Translations under genes and position numbers: made by a program
Shown here: positions 10,421 through 22,900 of the stretch, in pieces
Numbering within the stretch: position 1 is the stretch's first letter
Layout of the letters: every line of letters begins with the position of its first letter
DNA from: Vitrella brassicaformis
Taxonomy: Eukaryota; Sar; Vitrellaceae
NCBI GenBank assembly: GCA_001179505.1
Contig: CDMY01001064.1
Coordinates: forward strand, 124,001 to 188,000
DNA length: 64,000 nt
Direction of reading: 5' to 3'
Notes under the pieces: model-generated
What the model was told of the DNA's origin: nothing
The model's database searches: none
Seen by the model: only the letters and a program-made list of their open reading frames with translations

Positions 10421-10544
10421 TGCTCAGTTCAGGTTGAAGAAGATGGTGGGCTCTTCGTCGTCTCCAGTTGTCGTGAGGGCTGTCCGGGACAGGCCTGGTG
10501 GTCAGCATCAGTACGGCATCATAGTACGCCATTACTTGTTGCAT
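9587..10544 (-). pseudogene. Decayed tandem copy of the neighbouring kinase gene
   Basis: This unit parallels the gene at 7994-9586 in order and sequence: a start MQQVMAYYDAVLM (ATG 10544), PVPDSPHDN, then FQAERRLCGTNTGTASEGTR (about 10327), SLISEQEAKEMLFPLVLCLR (about 9920-9850), SKAANIRW (about 9750) and LLKLIDWGNAFAAE (to 9655). Damage is visible. The splice donor inside the HRD loop is changed (CACAGAT instead of CACAGGT). HRDLK reads DSK. One base is missing after AANIRWRT, which shifts the frame. The middle exons (SHFVLAVG to LDARPKK) are absent. About 22 bases are lost after PHDN. An expressed, differently spliced product cannot be excluded. Confidence 0.65.
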
Positions 10545-10927
10545 CGTCGCCTCTGAATGGACGTCTTCTCCCGCGCCGGGCGCCAGCTGACGCCGTCCGT
10601 TGCTCGAAGAAAACAGACGGCGTCAGGACCAGGAGAAACGACAGAAGCGGTTTGGAATCGGTTCTTTTTTTCTTGAGACGGAGGCGTCTCCGCCATTCTC
10701 GCCGAGCTCGCGAGGGCATTCCGTGAAACTGCACAGTGGATCGCGGTGGGTGAACAGCATTGAAAGGCAGGTCTGTGTATGCCATTGCACGAGTGACGAC
10801 CAGCCCCGGGGAAAATCCGCACCTCCATCCATCTACGTCCATCGTTTCGTCACATCACGGCGCAGATCTCATCCACCTCCATCCATCTATCTCCATGTAG
10901 CTGAGGCTGCTACGGCTCACCTGGATC
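10545..10927. other. Intergenic region, no gene seen
   Basis: This lies between the decayed kinase copy and the plus-strand membrane/coiled-coil gene. Two CATCCATCTA-type repeats occur near 10826-10892. Open frames exist on both strands but none has splice or family support. Confidence 0.5.
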
Positions 10928-12427
10928 ATGAAGGACGGCAAGGCGTCGACGGTGCTCAAGGCCTGCAGCTCCTCCATCTCGTTGGTCCTGCTGTCCATTT
11001 TACTGCTGCGAGTGAGCCTACCGCTGGTCTATTATCCCCCTTGGGCGCAGCAGACAGCCGCTGCTGATGGCGCACTTCTACCATGCCATCGGCACTTCCA
11101 CGCCTACCTCCTGACCATCAATCTCCAGCTCTCCAGCGGCAACTTCTCCCTCTACCGTGATAGCAGCTTGTCAGCTGACGCCGACACACATGCCCTGCAG
11201 ATCACCCACGCAACCAAGACATTCCTCCTCTTCGTGACGGCCACCGACAGCGACCATCGCGGCACCTGCATCCGATTTGCTGCGGCCTGGCTCAGCTACT
11301 TGTGTCTGGCGGTTGCCTTCCTCGCCGGATGGGTGCTGCGGGACCCCTGCAGCGGCAAAAGGCGGGAGATAGAGCGGGTGAGAGGCGACAGTAGGGAGCT
11401 GGTGGTGTGGCGTCGGATCGCACATGTGCTGGACAAAGCCCTGAGCAAGTATGAGAAGGTCCACACGAGGGGGAGGGACAGGCGTCAAGGACGATGTAGC
11501 CTACCGGCCGACAGCCATTGCAGTCGTGATAGGTAAGAATCAGCACCCCCACACCACTCACAGGCAGGGCAGGGGGAGGGATTGAGAAGGCATGTTTGCT
11601 GTTGTTGTTGTTGTCGTTGTTGTTGTTGCAGTAATATGGCGGCTGAGCCATCATCGTGTGCGGACGTGGCACGGTGGGCGAAACAGGCGACATCGTGTGG
11701 ACAATGGACATCAAGTGTGCTGTCCTTTTCGGCTGCTGCCAGTCTCGAGGCGCGTGTGCGTGAGCGTAGTGAGCGTGTCCAGGCGCTGGAAGCAGAGCGA
11801 CATGCACTACTGCAGCAGCTCCAGAGCCGAGAGGAACAATACCGTGATCAGTGCAGCAAGTGAGAGGAGACGAACATGGTTGTTTCTCTGCATGTCTTTC
11901 TTCCCCTCAGGTATGAGTATGAGCTGCTGTCGTCGATAGAGAGGACCAAGGAGCTGTCACGTCGACTGAATGAGGCGAACGCCGTCATAGCCGAGAGCAA
12001 CGCGAGAGTGCAGATGCTAGTGCAGGCACACCAAACCGAGAATGCCCGGTGGGTGGGGTGGTCGGGTGGATGAGACATGCAACCACACACACACATATCG
12101 AGCATTCATGGTGGGGTCGTGTTGTGTTGTGTTATGTGCCTGCACCCCTGCAGCCTCCGTGACAGCAACCACAGGCGGTGGCTGCGCGTCCAGGAGCTGC
12201 ACCAAGAACTCGCCCTCATGCAGTCACACATGCAGGAGTCAGCACACACCACATCCATCCATCCATCCATCTGTGAGCACTGATTTCTTGTTCTATTATT
12301 CTCTGTGTGGTGTCATGTTAGGCGTGAGGCCGACGTGCAGGCCAAGGAGGCCCTTCTGAGTAGATGCCCACACGAGCTGAGCCCGTCTGCGGCCCTCATC
12401 AAGCAGCTGGCCAACGACGAGACGTAG
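10928..12427 (+). CDS. Membrane-anchored coiled-coil protein, unknown function
   Basis: Exons are 10928-11532, 11632-11859, 11911-12048, 12154-12237 and 12322-12427 (stop TAG). The first join uses a strong GTAAGA donor and restores an AG|T codon, so the hydrophobic N-terminal part and the coiled-coil part form one protein of about 385 residues. Exon 1 has two hydrophobic segments: SLVLLSILLLRVSLPLVYY near residue 20 and WLSYLCLAVAFLAGWVL near residue 125. The C-terminal half is heptad-like and charged (RERSERVQALEAERHALLQQ; LHQELALMQSHMQEREADVQ). I infer a membrane tether with a cytosolic coiled coil. No catalytic motif is seen. The start ATG at 10928 is the first in frame, but an upstream exon cannot be excluded. 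Confidence 0.65.
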
Positions 12428-12844
12428 TCATGTGGCTGACTTGCCCAATATGGAAGGATGCGGGGGAGATGGATGGATGATAGCAGTAGGGTGGTGGGGG
12501 TGTTGACGGATGCCTGTGGATAGATAGTTGGTGGCCCCGTGGTGGGTGAGCGGGTGAGACAGACATGCATGATCTGATCGGGACGGCGGCATTGAAGGCA
12601 GAATGCATCGATCAATAATGAATGCATCAGTGAGGGGCCATGTACGTGTCATAGCCATCCCATCCACACAATAAACGTACCTTGACCGACCATTCAGCCA
12701 CAGGCAGGCAGACAGACAAACAAACAAGTACACACACATCACATGCACTGCAGCACTAGGGACTACACATGGGACTGTCTACACGACTAAGCAGCACAAT
12801 CTCTCTCCCCGCTCCCTCCCTCCATCGATCCATCGATCAGCTAG
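12428..12844. other. Convergent intergenic region
   Basis: This holds 3' flanks of the coiled-coil and HECT genes, with GATG/CATC and CAGA/TCTG microsatellites (for example 12700-12722). No gene was seen. Confidence 0.6.
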
Positions 12845-15800
12845 CTATGCAGTGGTGAACCCTTGGCTACCGTATCGGCACGCAACAAAGACTTTCTCCT
12901 CCAGTAGCGCACTGCTCTTATAGGGCGGCAAGTAGAGGGTGTTGAAGCACGTGGCGGCACGGGGCAGCCGCATCGTGGCAGCGTCCTCCTCACGGTCACG
13001 GCAGATACGAAATAGAGTCTGGCCGCCCAGACCCAGCAGGTGACTGCATCGCGCACAGAGACATACACAGAGAGAAGGATGAACACACAACAACCTGATG
13101 TGGTTGTATTAGTGGTGGGTGGGTGCTTACGCGAATCCCCCCGCCGGCGGATGTGACGTGCCAGTCGCGAAGCGGAGGAGCAGCCTCTGCTCATTCTCAT
13201 GCAGACGGCGGACGAACGACCAGAACCATCGGATCTGAGAGAGAGAGGGACGGACACCACACACACACACACACACATTCGTGTACTACTGACCACTGTC
13301 TGCCCCCGGCCACCTATCTATAGCATCGACCAGATGAATACCTGGTCCGAGTCGGCTGTGTATCTCTCTCCGTATGTGGTGTTGGCCTCCCAGTCGTCGA
13401 CGTTGAGGGGCTCAGTTCCGGTGCCCCTCACGCACAGCTCCAGCTCGGCAGGCGTCAGGATGGAGATCCACTCGCCGGGCAGCACGTACTGCAGGCCCTG
13501 ACGCAGCCGCTCGAGACCCTGCCGCCGCACACCCCACAAACGGGACCTGTTATATTAGGCAAGCAGACATACGAGAGGAAGGATGGGTGGTCGGTTGTGG
13601 TTGCTATGGTTGGTGTGTTTGCTCACGTGGTTGCCAGATAGACGAACTGTTCTTTGTTGTCATCGGTCACTTCGACGTTCTCGCCGTTGGGCACCAAATC
13701 GACCTGCTCGCTGCGCCCCTCACCCACCGGCACCTGGAACGAGATGAGGCCCTCGTTGATCGAGCCCTGCAGCTCCATCTTGACCAAGTCCTGCACACAC
13801 ACCAGCACGACAAACACATGATAGCACTCACTCATGCAGCCAGTAGCTGCCTGATGGTGTGGTTACCTTACCTGCCAGTTCTTGTACAGGTTCTGGTCCC
13901 ACTGCTCCATCAGCTCCACCTCGACGGTCTCCTCCTCAGCCCCTGCCTCCAGGGGCTCCTTCCGCAGCAGATACGCCCACCCCGCCAGCGCCAGAGGGAA
14001 GGCGATGGTCTCGCCGTTGACGAATGCGGTGCCGAGAAGGCGGCCCAGGCCCTCGTAGAACGACAGAGTGTTGTCGTCCTGGTCGATGTCGATCTTGGGC
14101 AGCAGATAGCGACCGCCACTGGGGTTGGCCTCAAATGCTGACAACGGACTGGAAGACGCACCCTGCATAATTAATTGCATCATGGCCACAGTGAGATAAG
14201 GCGATCCACACCCACACACACACTCTCTCTCTCTCTGTTCGTTTCTACCTCTTCTGTGGTGGCCGCATGAGCTTGTCCCGCCTGTGCCGCGAACACGCCG
14301 TGGAGTGCGTCCCACATCTCCCGCTGAGGCCCCAGGCAGATGCCCTCCTCCTCACGGCCATGCAGCTTGAATTGCACGTTTGGCCGGGGTGTGAGGAGCA
14401 TGTTCCTGTTCTTCTGCAGGAGCTGCCGGGCCACCGATTGGGACAGCTGGGTCCTCTCGACCATCAGTGAGTAGTGCCGCTCAAAGAAGACGATCTCGTT
14501 GTCGTTTCTCGTGTCGATGTAGCCCTCTCTAGGGTCGAATTCCCAGGTGTCGAGGTGTTCTGGCGGGGGGAATGCAGCCATGAGGTGGCTGTGTGCGGTG
14601 GCGGGGCCGGTTGAGAAGTCGTAATAGGCCAGGAGTTGGGCGGCGCGGCGGTAGTTGTAGTCGCGGGTGTGCTTGGTGCGGGCCTTGTTGATGAGGTAGG
14701 CCAACCAGCGGTTCTTGTTGTCGAAATCCAACACCGTGTAGCCGCGATCTAACGAAACACAACACACACACGCACACACACACGAATGTGGTCAATTGTG
14801 TCGGACGAGCGCATTCTATCATGTGGTGAATGGATGACGTGAGGTACCTGCCATGGTGCGTAGGAAGCTCAGGTGTGTGTCGAGCTTCTCGATGCGGCTG
14901 TTGGTCCTCAGGTAGGCGTTGAGGACGGCGAAGAAAGACGGCACCGTGCAGAGGTAGCGGATGAGCTTGCGGATCTGCCTGGCGCTCGCGTCGTTACCGT
15001 GCAGCGCGCCGCTGGCCAGCCGCTCCAGCTGCCCCTCCGGATTGGCCTCAAACAAGGTGGCCAGAATCTCGCGCTGCTCGAGCGACCGGCCGCCATCGGG
15101 ACCCTCGCGCGTGAAGTCGGCGTACAGCAATGGAGGCCAACCTGACAGCCGACAGCCATCTGGTCAGTGTGAATTGCAGTCTTCCTGGCTGCCCACACCT
15201 CTGAGATCGACAGCTGTGGGGTCGGCGCGATGGCTGAGCAGTAGGCGGATGATGTCGTTCTTGTTGCTGGCGCTGGGAATGGACGCAAAGTGCAGGGGGG
15301 TGGCCCTGGCCTTGTCGCGGGCCGTCACCGCCGCACCCGACTGCAGCAGCTCACGCGCACACTCGAGGTGGCCTTGCAGGCAGGCTACATGGAGGGGCGT
15401 CTGGCCTGAATGGCCACACACACACACACACACGGCCTTGCCTTCGTGTTGTGTTGTCTTGTGTCGTGTTTTGCTTTGTACCCTCCTCGTTGAGGACGTC
15501 AGCACTGAGGTGTCGCTGTCTGAAGTGGGACAGCAGCACTCTGAGGGCATCGGTGTGCACGTCATAGGCCGCAAAGTGGAGAGGCGTGTTGCGGCCACCA
15601 ATGCCGTCGGGGAGCGCGCCTCTTTTCCCTGCCTTGGTCTGCTTGGCAGCATCAACTCCCCGCACGCTCAGCAGAGACCTGAGAAGCCAGAAAGTGACGA
15701 CAGACGAGCATCACTGGGTGCGTTAAAATATATGGAGGCCTCTGCATCTCTGTGTTGTCGTACTGGAGTGCTTGGGCGTCGCCGTTCTTGGCCGCGACGT

Positions 15801-17662
15801 GCAGTGCGGTGTGTTTGCCGCCGCCGACCGGGTGGTGGATGAGGTTGGCCAGGGACCAAGTCGATCGGCTGTGGTCATCTGTCCACATGGAGGCTCCGTC
15901 GATCAGGACCTGCTTGTCGACCAACGGGCATGCATCCATCGATCGCATCAAGACAACCGTGAGTGACTTAGATAGGTACGTACGTACGTACCTGAAGCAC
16001 TGCCGTGTGACCCCTGGCAGCGCTGTGGAAGAAAGGCGACGCGCCATTGCTGTAGGCCAGCCACCCACAATGAGTTGAGTGATGTGTGTGGTGTGATGTG
16101 TGTGGTGTGATGCCACCCTCCTGACCTGTCAGGCTGGATCCACTTCTCAAACTCGCCCCAGTCCATCCCCTCCTCACCACAGATCGTGTCCACTATCAGC
16201 TGGCACCCCTTCGCATTCCCATACATGGCGCAATAGTGCAGCGGAGACCTGTCCTCCTCGTCCGTCACCAGACGGAGGCCATCGCCTCCACTTGCCGCCT
16301 TAGACCGGGCTGATGAAGCGGCTGCTGCTGCTGCTGCTGGAGGGAAAGAGTCACCGTCGCGGGCCGCGAGCAGCAGCTGCAGGGCTTCATCGGTCTCACA
16401 GGCGGCCGCTATGTGGATGGGCGTCCTGCCAAACGACACCTCCTTGGCCATGGCTGGGGCACAGCTGTTGGCAAAGAGGGCGGCCGAATCCATCTGCCCG
16501 TGGGTGATCGCCCAGCAGATGGCTACGGCGATCTGCGTCTCGCGCTTGGCGTTCCTGGGCATCTTCTTGAGTCCTTTGCTGAGCTCGTCGAGGCCCTTGA
16601 ACCGCTGCAGCGCCTTCACGAGCGGGTTGGCCTGCTTCTTGCTAATGCGGAACAAGTCTGCGGGGGGCGTGAGGTCTTCCTCCCACTTGTGTGTGGGGCC
16701 CTCCCCTTCGCCCGCACCGTCGTCCTCTTCCCCCGCCCCCTCGCCACTGTCGTCGATGAAGTCATCCATCGACGACACATCGCTGGCCGCCGGGACGCCC
16801 TCATCCTGCGATGTGTCGTCGGCGGCGGCCGGCTGGCGATGCATGGTCTCGGACAGGTCGGACTCCTCGTCACTCGACACCGTACCGCGCCGCCGAAAGT
16901 TGAACACTGGAAAATCTGGCGGGAGAGGCAAGGAAGGACACACACATGATCAATCCGCATGTACGATGACGGGGTGTCTCTCTGGGTATGTGGGTGTGCT
17001 GGCCCTAGCAGATGCCTACCTACCTCTGTGGCCCCTTCGCTTCCCCTTCTCCTTCATCTTCTTCTCGGACTTCCGCTTCTTCTGGTTGTTGCGCGACAGT
17101 GACGGCACAGCGGCAGCAGCGGCAGGGGCCTCTTCCTCAGGGAACACCAGGCCAGCATCACCATCCGCATCATCCTGGTGGCTCTGCATCTCCTCGTCCT
17201 CATTGTCCACCTCCTCGGTGGGGCGCAGCCTGCGCTTCTTCCTGCGCGAGACGACGTCACTGCCACTGTCGTTGTCGTTGTGGTTGTGTGCGGCTGCAGC
17301 TGCTGCCGCCGCCGCGACCGGAGCCCCACCACCGATCTCGTCATCGTCTTCGTCAATGACCGTCTTGCGCCGCTTCTTTGATCTGCACGCACAGTGACGC
17401 CAGAAAGGCAGGCATCTTGGGTGTGTTACCATCGTCGCTTCCCTCCCTCCCTCCTTGTGTTGTGTTGTGTTGTGTGGTACCTAGTTGCCAGCTTGTCGTC
17501 GGATGACTCGCTGCTGTTGTTGTTGTCCTTCTTGTTGGACTCATCATCGTCGCCAAGCGCCGCCCTCGAAAGCCTCCTGCGTCTGGCTGAGCGCTGACTA
17601 ATCACCCTGTTCTCCTCTTCTTCCCCTTCATCCAAACGGTCGTCCCGCCGAGTCCTTACCAT
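12845..17662 (-). CDS. Ankyrin-repeat HECT-type E3 ubiquitin ligase
   Basis: The start is the ATG at 17662 and the stop is at 12845, over about 14 exons and roughly 1,200 residues. The N-terminus (MVRTRRDDRLDEGEEEE) and exon 2 alternate basic runs (RRKKRRL, KKRKSEKKMKEKGKRRG) with acidic runs and an Ala tract, typical of a nuclear region. Ankyrin motifs follow: TPIHIAAACETDEALQLLLA, SPLHYCAMYGNAKGCQLIV, SPFFHSAARGHTAVLQ, TALHVAAKNGDAQAL, TPLHFAAYDVHTDALRVLL and TPLHVACLQGHLECARELL. The HECT domain fills the C-terminal 450 or so residues (GRYLLPKIDIDQDD, LGRLLGTAFVNGETIAFPLA, ELELCVRGTGTE). It ends with PRAATCFNTLYLPPY, where the Cys is the ubiquitin thioester residue, and GSQGFTTA. The ANK-HECT architecture resembles HACE1. 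Substrates are unknown. Confidence 0.88.
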
Positions 17663-17803
17663 CCTGCTACGCTCCAAAACACAGCCGACGCCGACGCCTT
17701 TCTCTCGACCCCTTCAGAAAGCTCGCAGACGCGTTGAAAGCGGACGGCTGGATCTGCCGCTTGCCAAAGGCGTTGAGGACAGAGGCAGCGGGGACGCGAG
17801 AAT

Positions 17804-19414
17804 ATGATGGTCATTGGATGGATTCTCGTGGTGCTGAGCATCTTCCGTGCCGCCTCATGCTCTGAGATCGGCTCTGCAGATCTGCCATCGTCAGGCAGTC
17901 GTGTGGCGTCGCTGCGTCCGCAGCTGCAGGAGCTGCTGAGTCGCAGCACACCGCGCGACAAGAAGGTGTCGCTTGCAGAGACGCTGATAGATGAGCTGCG
18001 GAACGACCCTGCCGCATCGGCACGGATTATCGAAGAGGTGATTGATGTAGGCACGCACACACACACACACACACACACACGGAGAGAAGACTGGTGCGGC
18101 ATACAGACAAGCGCATGCGTGTGTGTGTGTGATTTGCCGTGTGGTGTTCCTGCAGGTGTTGGATGAGCCTGACGTGAAGGGCCTGTTGAGTATGGTCAAG
18201 TTTGCGCTATCTGAGTACCGCAGCAACCTGAGGAGCCTCCGCCGACTGCTGGTCGACATCATTCTGCCGGAAATACAGCGAGACGGAGACGAGGGGGAAC
18301 AAGGCAAGTCCACACATGCGTCCATCCATCCATCCAAGTGCAGTTTCACATCATATGTGCGCTGTTTGTCGTGTGTGTGCAGATGACCTGGCTCTTCTGA
18401 AGGATGGCCTAAAACTCATTGCCCGCGTCCTGCCAGAAGCCAAGTCAGGTGTGTGACTCCCAATGGACATCTCGTTCCGTCATGTCTATCTGATTCTTCG
18501 TTTTGTCGTGTCGTGTGGATGCGTTGCAACGAAATGGAATGCAGCCCGTGCGCTCGAGAGCGAGGCCCGGCGTCGCATGCGTCGCACCAGCCCCAAGGAG
18601 ATGCTCACACGCACGCCCAGCGGCCTCGAGACCCCCAAGTACCTCGTCATCAAGCGCACGCGGAGATACGAAATCCGACAGGTGTGTCGCCCAACGTCCA
18701 TGCGGCCCTCTGCAATGGTCTCCCTCTCTGCGTGCCCCTCTGCCCTCTGCCAGTACTTGCCTTACAGTGTGTGCGAGACGGCCATGGATGACGAGCCCTA
18801 CCGCACCGCCATCGACCCCGCCCGCCGACGCGTTCAGAACCCCAAGCGATACTCGGCCTTCTACCGCCTCGCCAACTACCTGTTCGGGGGCAATCGACGC
18901 AAGGAGAGCATGGCCATGACCACACCCGTCCTGATGGACTTCACCGAGCCAAGACCGTCCCCTTTCCGACGCGCTTTGAACGCAATTGGCGTGGGTGGTC
19001 GCCGAGTGCGGATGTCGTTTGTGATGCCGTCCAAGTACTGGGAGAGGGAGGGGGGCTCTAAGACCCCGCCGCGGCCGGAGGGGTGGGGCGTACGGGTGCG
19101 GTACGTGGAGCCGCAGGTGATGGCCGTGGCATACTTCGGGGGCATCAGCAACAAGGCCAAAGTCGACGCTGCCAGAGACAAGTGAGCCGGGGCGGGAAGA
19201 GTGGGCGAGTAAGGGCTGGCTGTCATTGATCTGATGGATGTGTGTGTGCAGGTTGCTGTTGGGGCTGGCCAAGGACGGCATCGACGTGGAAGACCCCGAG
19301 TCGTACACGCTGCTGCAGTACAACGACCCCTTCACCGCGCCCTGGATGAGGCGCAACGAGGTGGCCGTCAAGGTCAGCTGGCCGCCCTCCACCAGATCTT
19401 TCCTCAAGAAGTGA
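17804..19414 (+). CDS. SOUL haem-binding family protein, secreted or plastid-routed
   Basis: Six exons: 17804-18046, 18156-18303, 18383-18448, 18545-18681, 18754-19181 and 19252-19414 (stop TGA), about 394 residues. The ATG at 17804 gives a signal-peptide-like start (MMVIGWILVVLSIFRAASCS). The middle is helical. The C-terminal 220 residues match SOUL/HEBP proteins: YLVIKRTRRYEIRQYLPYSV, the FYRLANYLFGGN segment, MAMTTPVLMDF, RVRYVEPQVMAVAYFGG and YNDPFTAPWMRRNEVAVKV. SOUL proteins bind tetrapyrroles, and algal and plant members often sit in plastids. Intron 2 appears to use a GC-AG donor (AAG|gcaagt). The gene starts 141 bases from the divergent HECT ligase start, so the two may share a promoter. 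Confidence 0.88.
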
Positions 19415-19978
19415 AGTGAAGCGCTCTCTTCCCTTGTCCGCTCTGGCATCTCCTACCTAGCTTCGCTGTCTTGTACATACACACATGCAATCAATAGGGT
19501 CTGTCTGTCTCTGTTTATCTGTGGCTCTTTGTGAGAGAGGGAGGGAGGGAGGCGAGATGGATGGATGGATGGATGGACGAGTGAGTGATTAGTCAGTCGT
19601 TTAAGCGTGTGAGAGACTGGCTTGTAGCGAGCGAGCCAGCGAGTTGTGTTGTATCCTCCCATGCATGTAGCTGTGGCAAAGACGGACAGCGTAGCAGTCA
19701 GTGGATGGGGGTGGATGAGATGAGATGCGATCGATGGTGCAGCGACTATCTATTGACATTGGTGGACTCACACGGCAGTCAGACGGACGGATCCGATCCG
19801 GACACGCATGCACTATACAACATGTATGACGACACGACCCGTGTGCAGCCACTTCTGAACGAACAGAACACCTCACGGACGGATAAACGCACATACCGCC
19901 TCCGCATCTAATCAGCTTCCCCTCATGCTCGCGCCACGGCTGTTCGTTCCCTCTATGTGATCCACTGGCGTAGGCTAC
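19415..19978. other. Convergent intergenic region
   Basis: It has a (GGGA)n run near 19540 and a (GATG)n run at about 19556-19577. No gene was seen. Confidence 0.6.
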
Positions 19979-22900
19979 TCAGTCCATTGGTTCTTGCTTG
20001 ATGACTATTGGCTCCTCCTTCAACACTGGAGCTGCGATCGACGCCGGCTCGGGCTGCGGCAGTGTGGGGGCCGCCGCTGGCTCGGTGTGGGGCATCGTCG
20101 AGTCTGTCGGCGGACACTGGGGGTCCGGCTCGGGCTCGTGGATGACCTGCACCCACTCAGACAAACATAATTATGTCTGGGCCCCCCCTTCAGTCTTACC
20201 GCTCTGCGTGTACGCCACGTGGCGGCCTCTCGCACCCACTCCTCCCCCCTCCCCAGCGACTCTGCCTCTTCGACCAAGGCCTCCACAGCCGCCAGGAGGG
20301 TGGCGGTGTCTTGCCGAATGGCCCCCAGCAGTTGACGGGAATACCACTTGTGAGAGCTTACGACCACGGGCATCCTATCGCCACGCTGCCAACGGGGATA
20401 GGTGATCTGCTCTGCTGCAGCGGGGGGGCCGTCGGCAGGGGTGCGTTCTATGTCGCGGTCGTCGAAGTGCTGCTTGATGTACTGCAGGCCCTGATCTGTC
20501 ACGTCGGGCAGGTGAGCGGGGGGCTGTTGGTTGGCCACCATGTCCGCAACCATCGCCTGGCACTCCGCCACACCGGCCCGACCAGGCACGTCGGCTGCCC
20601 GGCCCTCCCTCCCGATGCCAAGCTCCAGCAGCTCCACAGCACACCGCAGCAGACGCCAGTAGGTGACGGTGACTCCCGTGGCAGCGTCTCCTTGGGTGTC
20701 GGTGATGCGCAGTAGAGAGAGGAGTGTCTCTGCGATGGCGTGAGTGAGGCAGAGGGTGGGGCTGGGAGGGAGGAGGCTGCTGTCCGCCTGGTAGTAGAGC
20801 TGCTGGTTGAGGTAGCGGGCCACCCACGCGCCGATGCTGCCATGACTGGCTGGTGTTGCAGCGTCGACCTGCCGTCTCTTGAGCAGGTCGCGGTTGTGGC
20901 ACACGACGGTGAGGCAGAAATAGGTCAAGGCCTCCGGGCAGCGCTCCATCACTGTCGCTGGCAGCACGGCGTCCCGCTCCTCATCGCCGCTGTCCTGGTC
21001 TTCGGCCTGGAATCCCTCCTGTGGCTCGTGGTGTGGTGGTCTGTATGTGTTGAGGTTGCACGACAGGGGGTCCTTGAGGCTGCTGGCGAGGAGGGAGAAG
21101 AAGGGGCTGTCCCACCGCAGCAGCGGCCACTCGTGCACCAAGAAGACGGCCAGGCGGCGACAACGACACGAACGTGCGATGTGCCTGAGAGACAGACAGA
21201 CGACACACATGTCGAGATGTCACCGGTGTGGATCAGTGGGCGGGCTGGCGGCAGGCATGTGCGTGGGTCTTTTGCATTTTCCCCTTACGCGAGCGGCTCA
21301 GCGACTTTGCCCATAGCTCTCTGACGCCCCCAGCCGGCCCCCCACGCACACACCACCTCTGTGGCCATGAGTAAGGTCTTGACTTCATCGGCGACCGGTG
21401 CTGCCGCTGCTATGCTGGCGACCTGTGCCTCCAAATGAGGCCGCAGGATGGCTTGGTGGACCACCAGTGACGGGTGCTGGCAGAGAAACGCGCACAGGAA
21501 CCTCACCCACAACAGCTGGAAGCCAGAATCGACACCTGATGACAGCAGAGTGGCAGTCACGGATACGCACATGCCACTGGATGCACACAGAACTTACCGG
21601 GGAGTCTGGATGCCGCCCCCATGCTGTCCGCCAGCTCCTTGACGCACCGCTCCGCCCCACTGGAGGCCGCTGCGTCGTTGGACAGACAGTGGGCGATTGT
21701 GATGGCCCACTGCATCCCCTCCCTGATCTCATGGAGGGGGCTGGAGCCTGGCGCCTCCGGGAAGAGCTCCCCCGTGTCCGCATCGCTCACAAACGGCATA
21801 CCGAGCCCTGAGCAAGCAGGGCAGACAACGTCCGTCACAACAGGCCTGTCTTCGCTGCGCCGACCTGTGCCAGCAACCTACCTTTGAAGCATTTGGCAAC
21901 GGCAGGCTTGGTCTTGGAGACCTCCCCTTCCCTCCTCGGCCAGCTCAGCAGCGATGTCAGCAGCCTCAAGAGCGCCAACCGCAGATTCGCCCGCAGCTCA
22001 GGCAGCCCCGCGATCACCTCACTGGCCCCGTTTGTCAGCTCAGCCAGAGCCCCGAGGGCCCGCATGCAGCCTTTCCCCTCTGCGCGTCTCGCTTCCTGTA
22101 TCTCCGGCAAGTCTGCCGCCACCTTAGGTGCATGAGTGTAGGGGGCGGCGAGAGGCGTGAGGGCGTCCCTGAAGGTGGTGGTCTGTGTGGGGCCTCTGCG
22201 GTCGGCTGAGGGCCAGATGAGCTGCGTCGAGAGGTGGGGGAATGTCGTCAGGATGGCGTGTGCGGCGAGGGTGCAGGACTTGACAAGTGCGTGGGCGATC
22301 TGCGCCTTGAGATTCTGTTGGGGTATGAGGCCGGGGAATGCATCCCTGATGTGTTGGAAGAACATGTCCTTGGCCTCACGCCACGACTGCGCTGCAATCT
22401 GAACACGCCACGCACAGCAAAACGATTGAATGAGCCCTCTAGCTATTGTTTCTTTTTCCCTGCGGCCATATGAATGACCTGGGTAATGTGAAAGCACCGC
22501 AACACGCACTGCCAGTCGTCCGGCACATGGCCATCACCCCCCATCGCCCCATCTGCCACTGCATACGCCTGCCGAACGGCACCGACGAGGGACTGCAGTG
22601 ACAGCCACAGCTGCCGAACCGCCGTGTTGAGGCGCCGCTCCAGCGCAGCCGATATCTCCTGAGAGGCCTTGACGCGCGCCATCTCCTTGAGACATCCATC
22701 TATCTCGCCCACCCACACGTCGATGGCAAGGAGAGTGACGACCCGACACTTAGACACTCTCGCGATTGCCGGCTGTTGACCGTCTCCAGCTGGCACTGCG
22801 CGTGTGGCCGTCTCGAGCTGCTGCAGGTGGGCCATCAAGCAGGCAAACACGGGGCGGATGAGGTTGATGGTCTCCTGCACTCTGGCGAGCTTCCTCCTGT

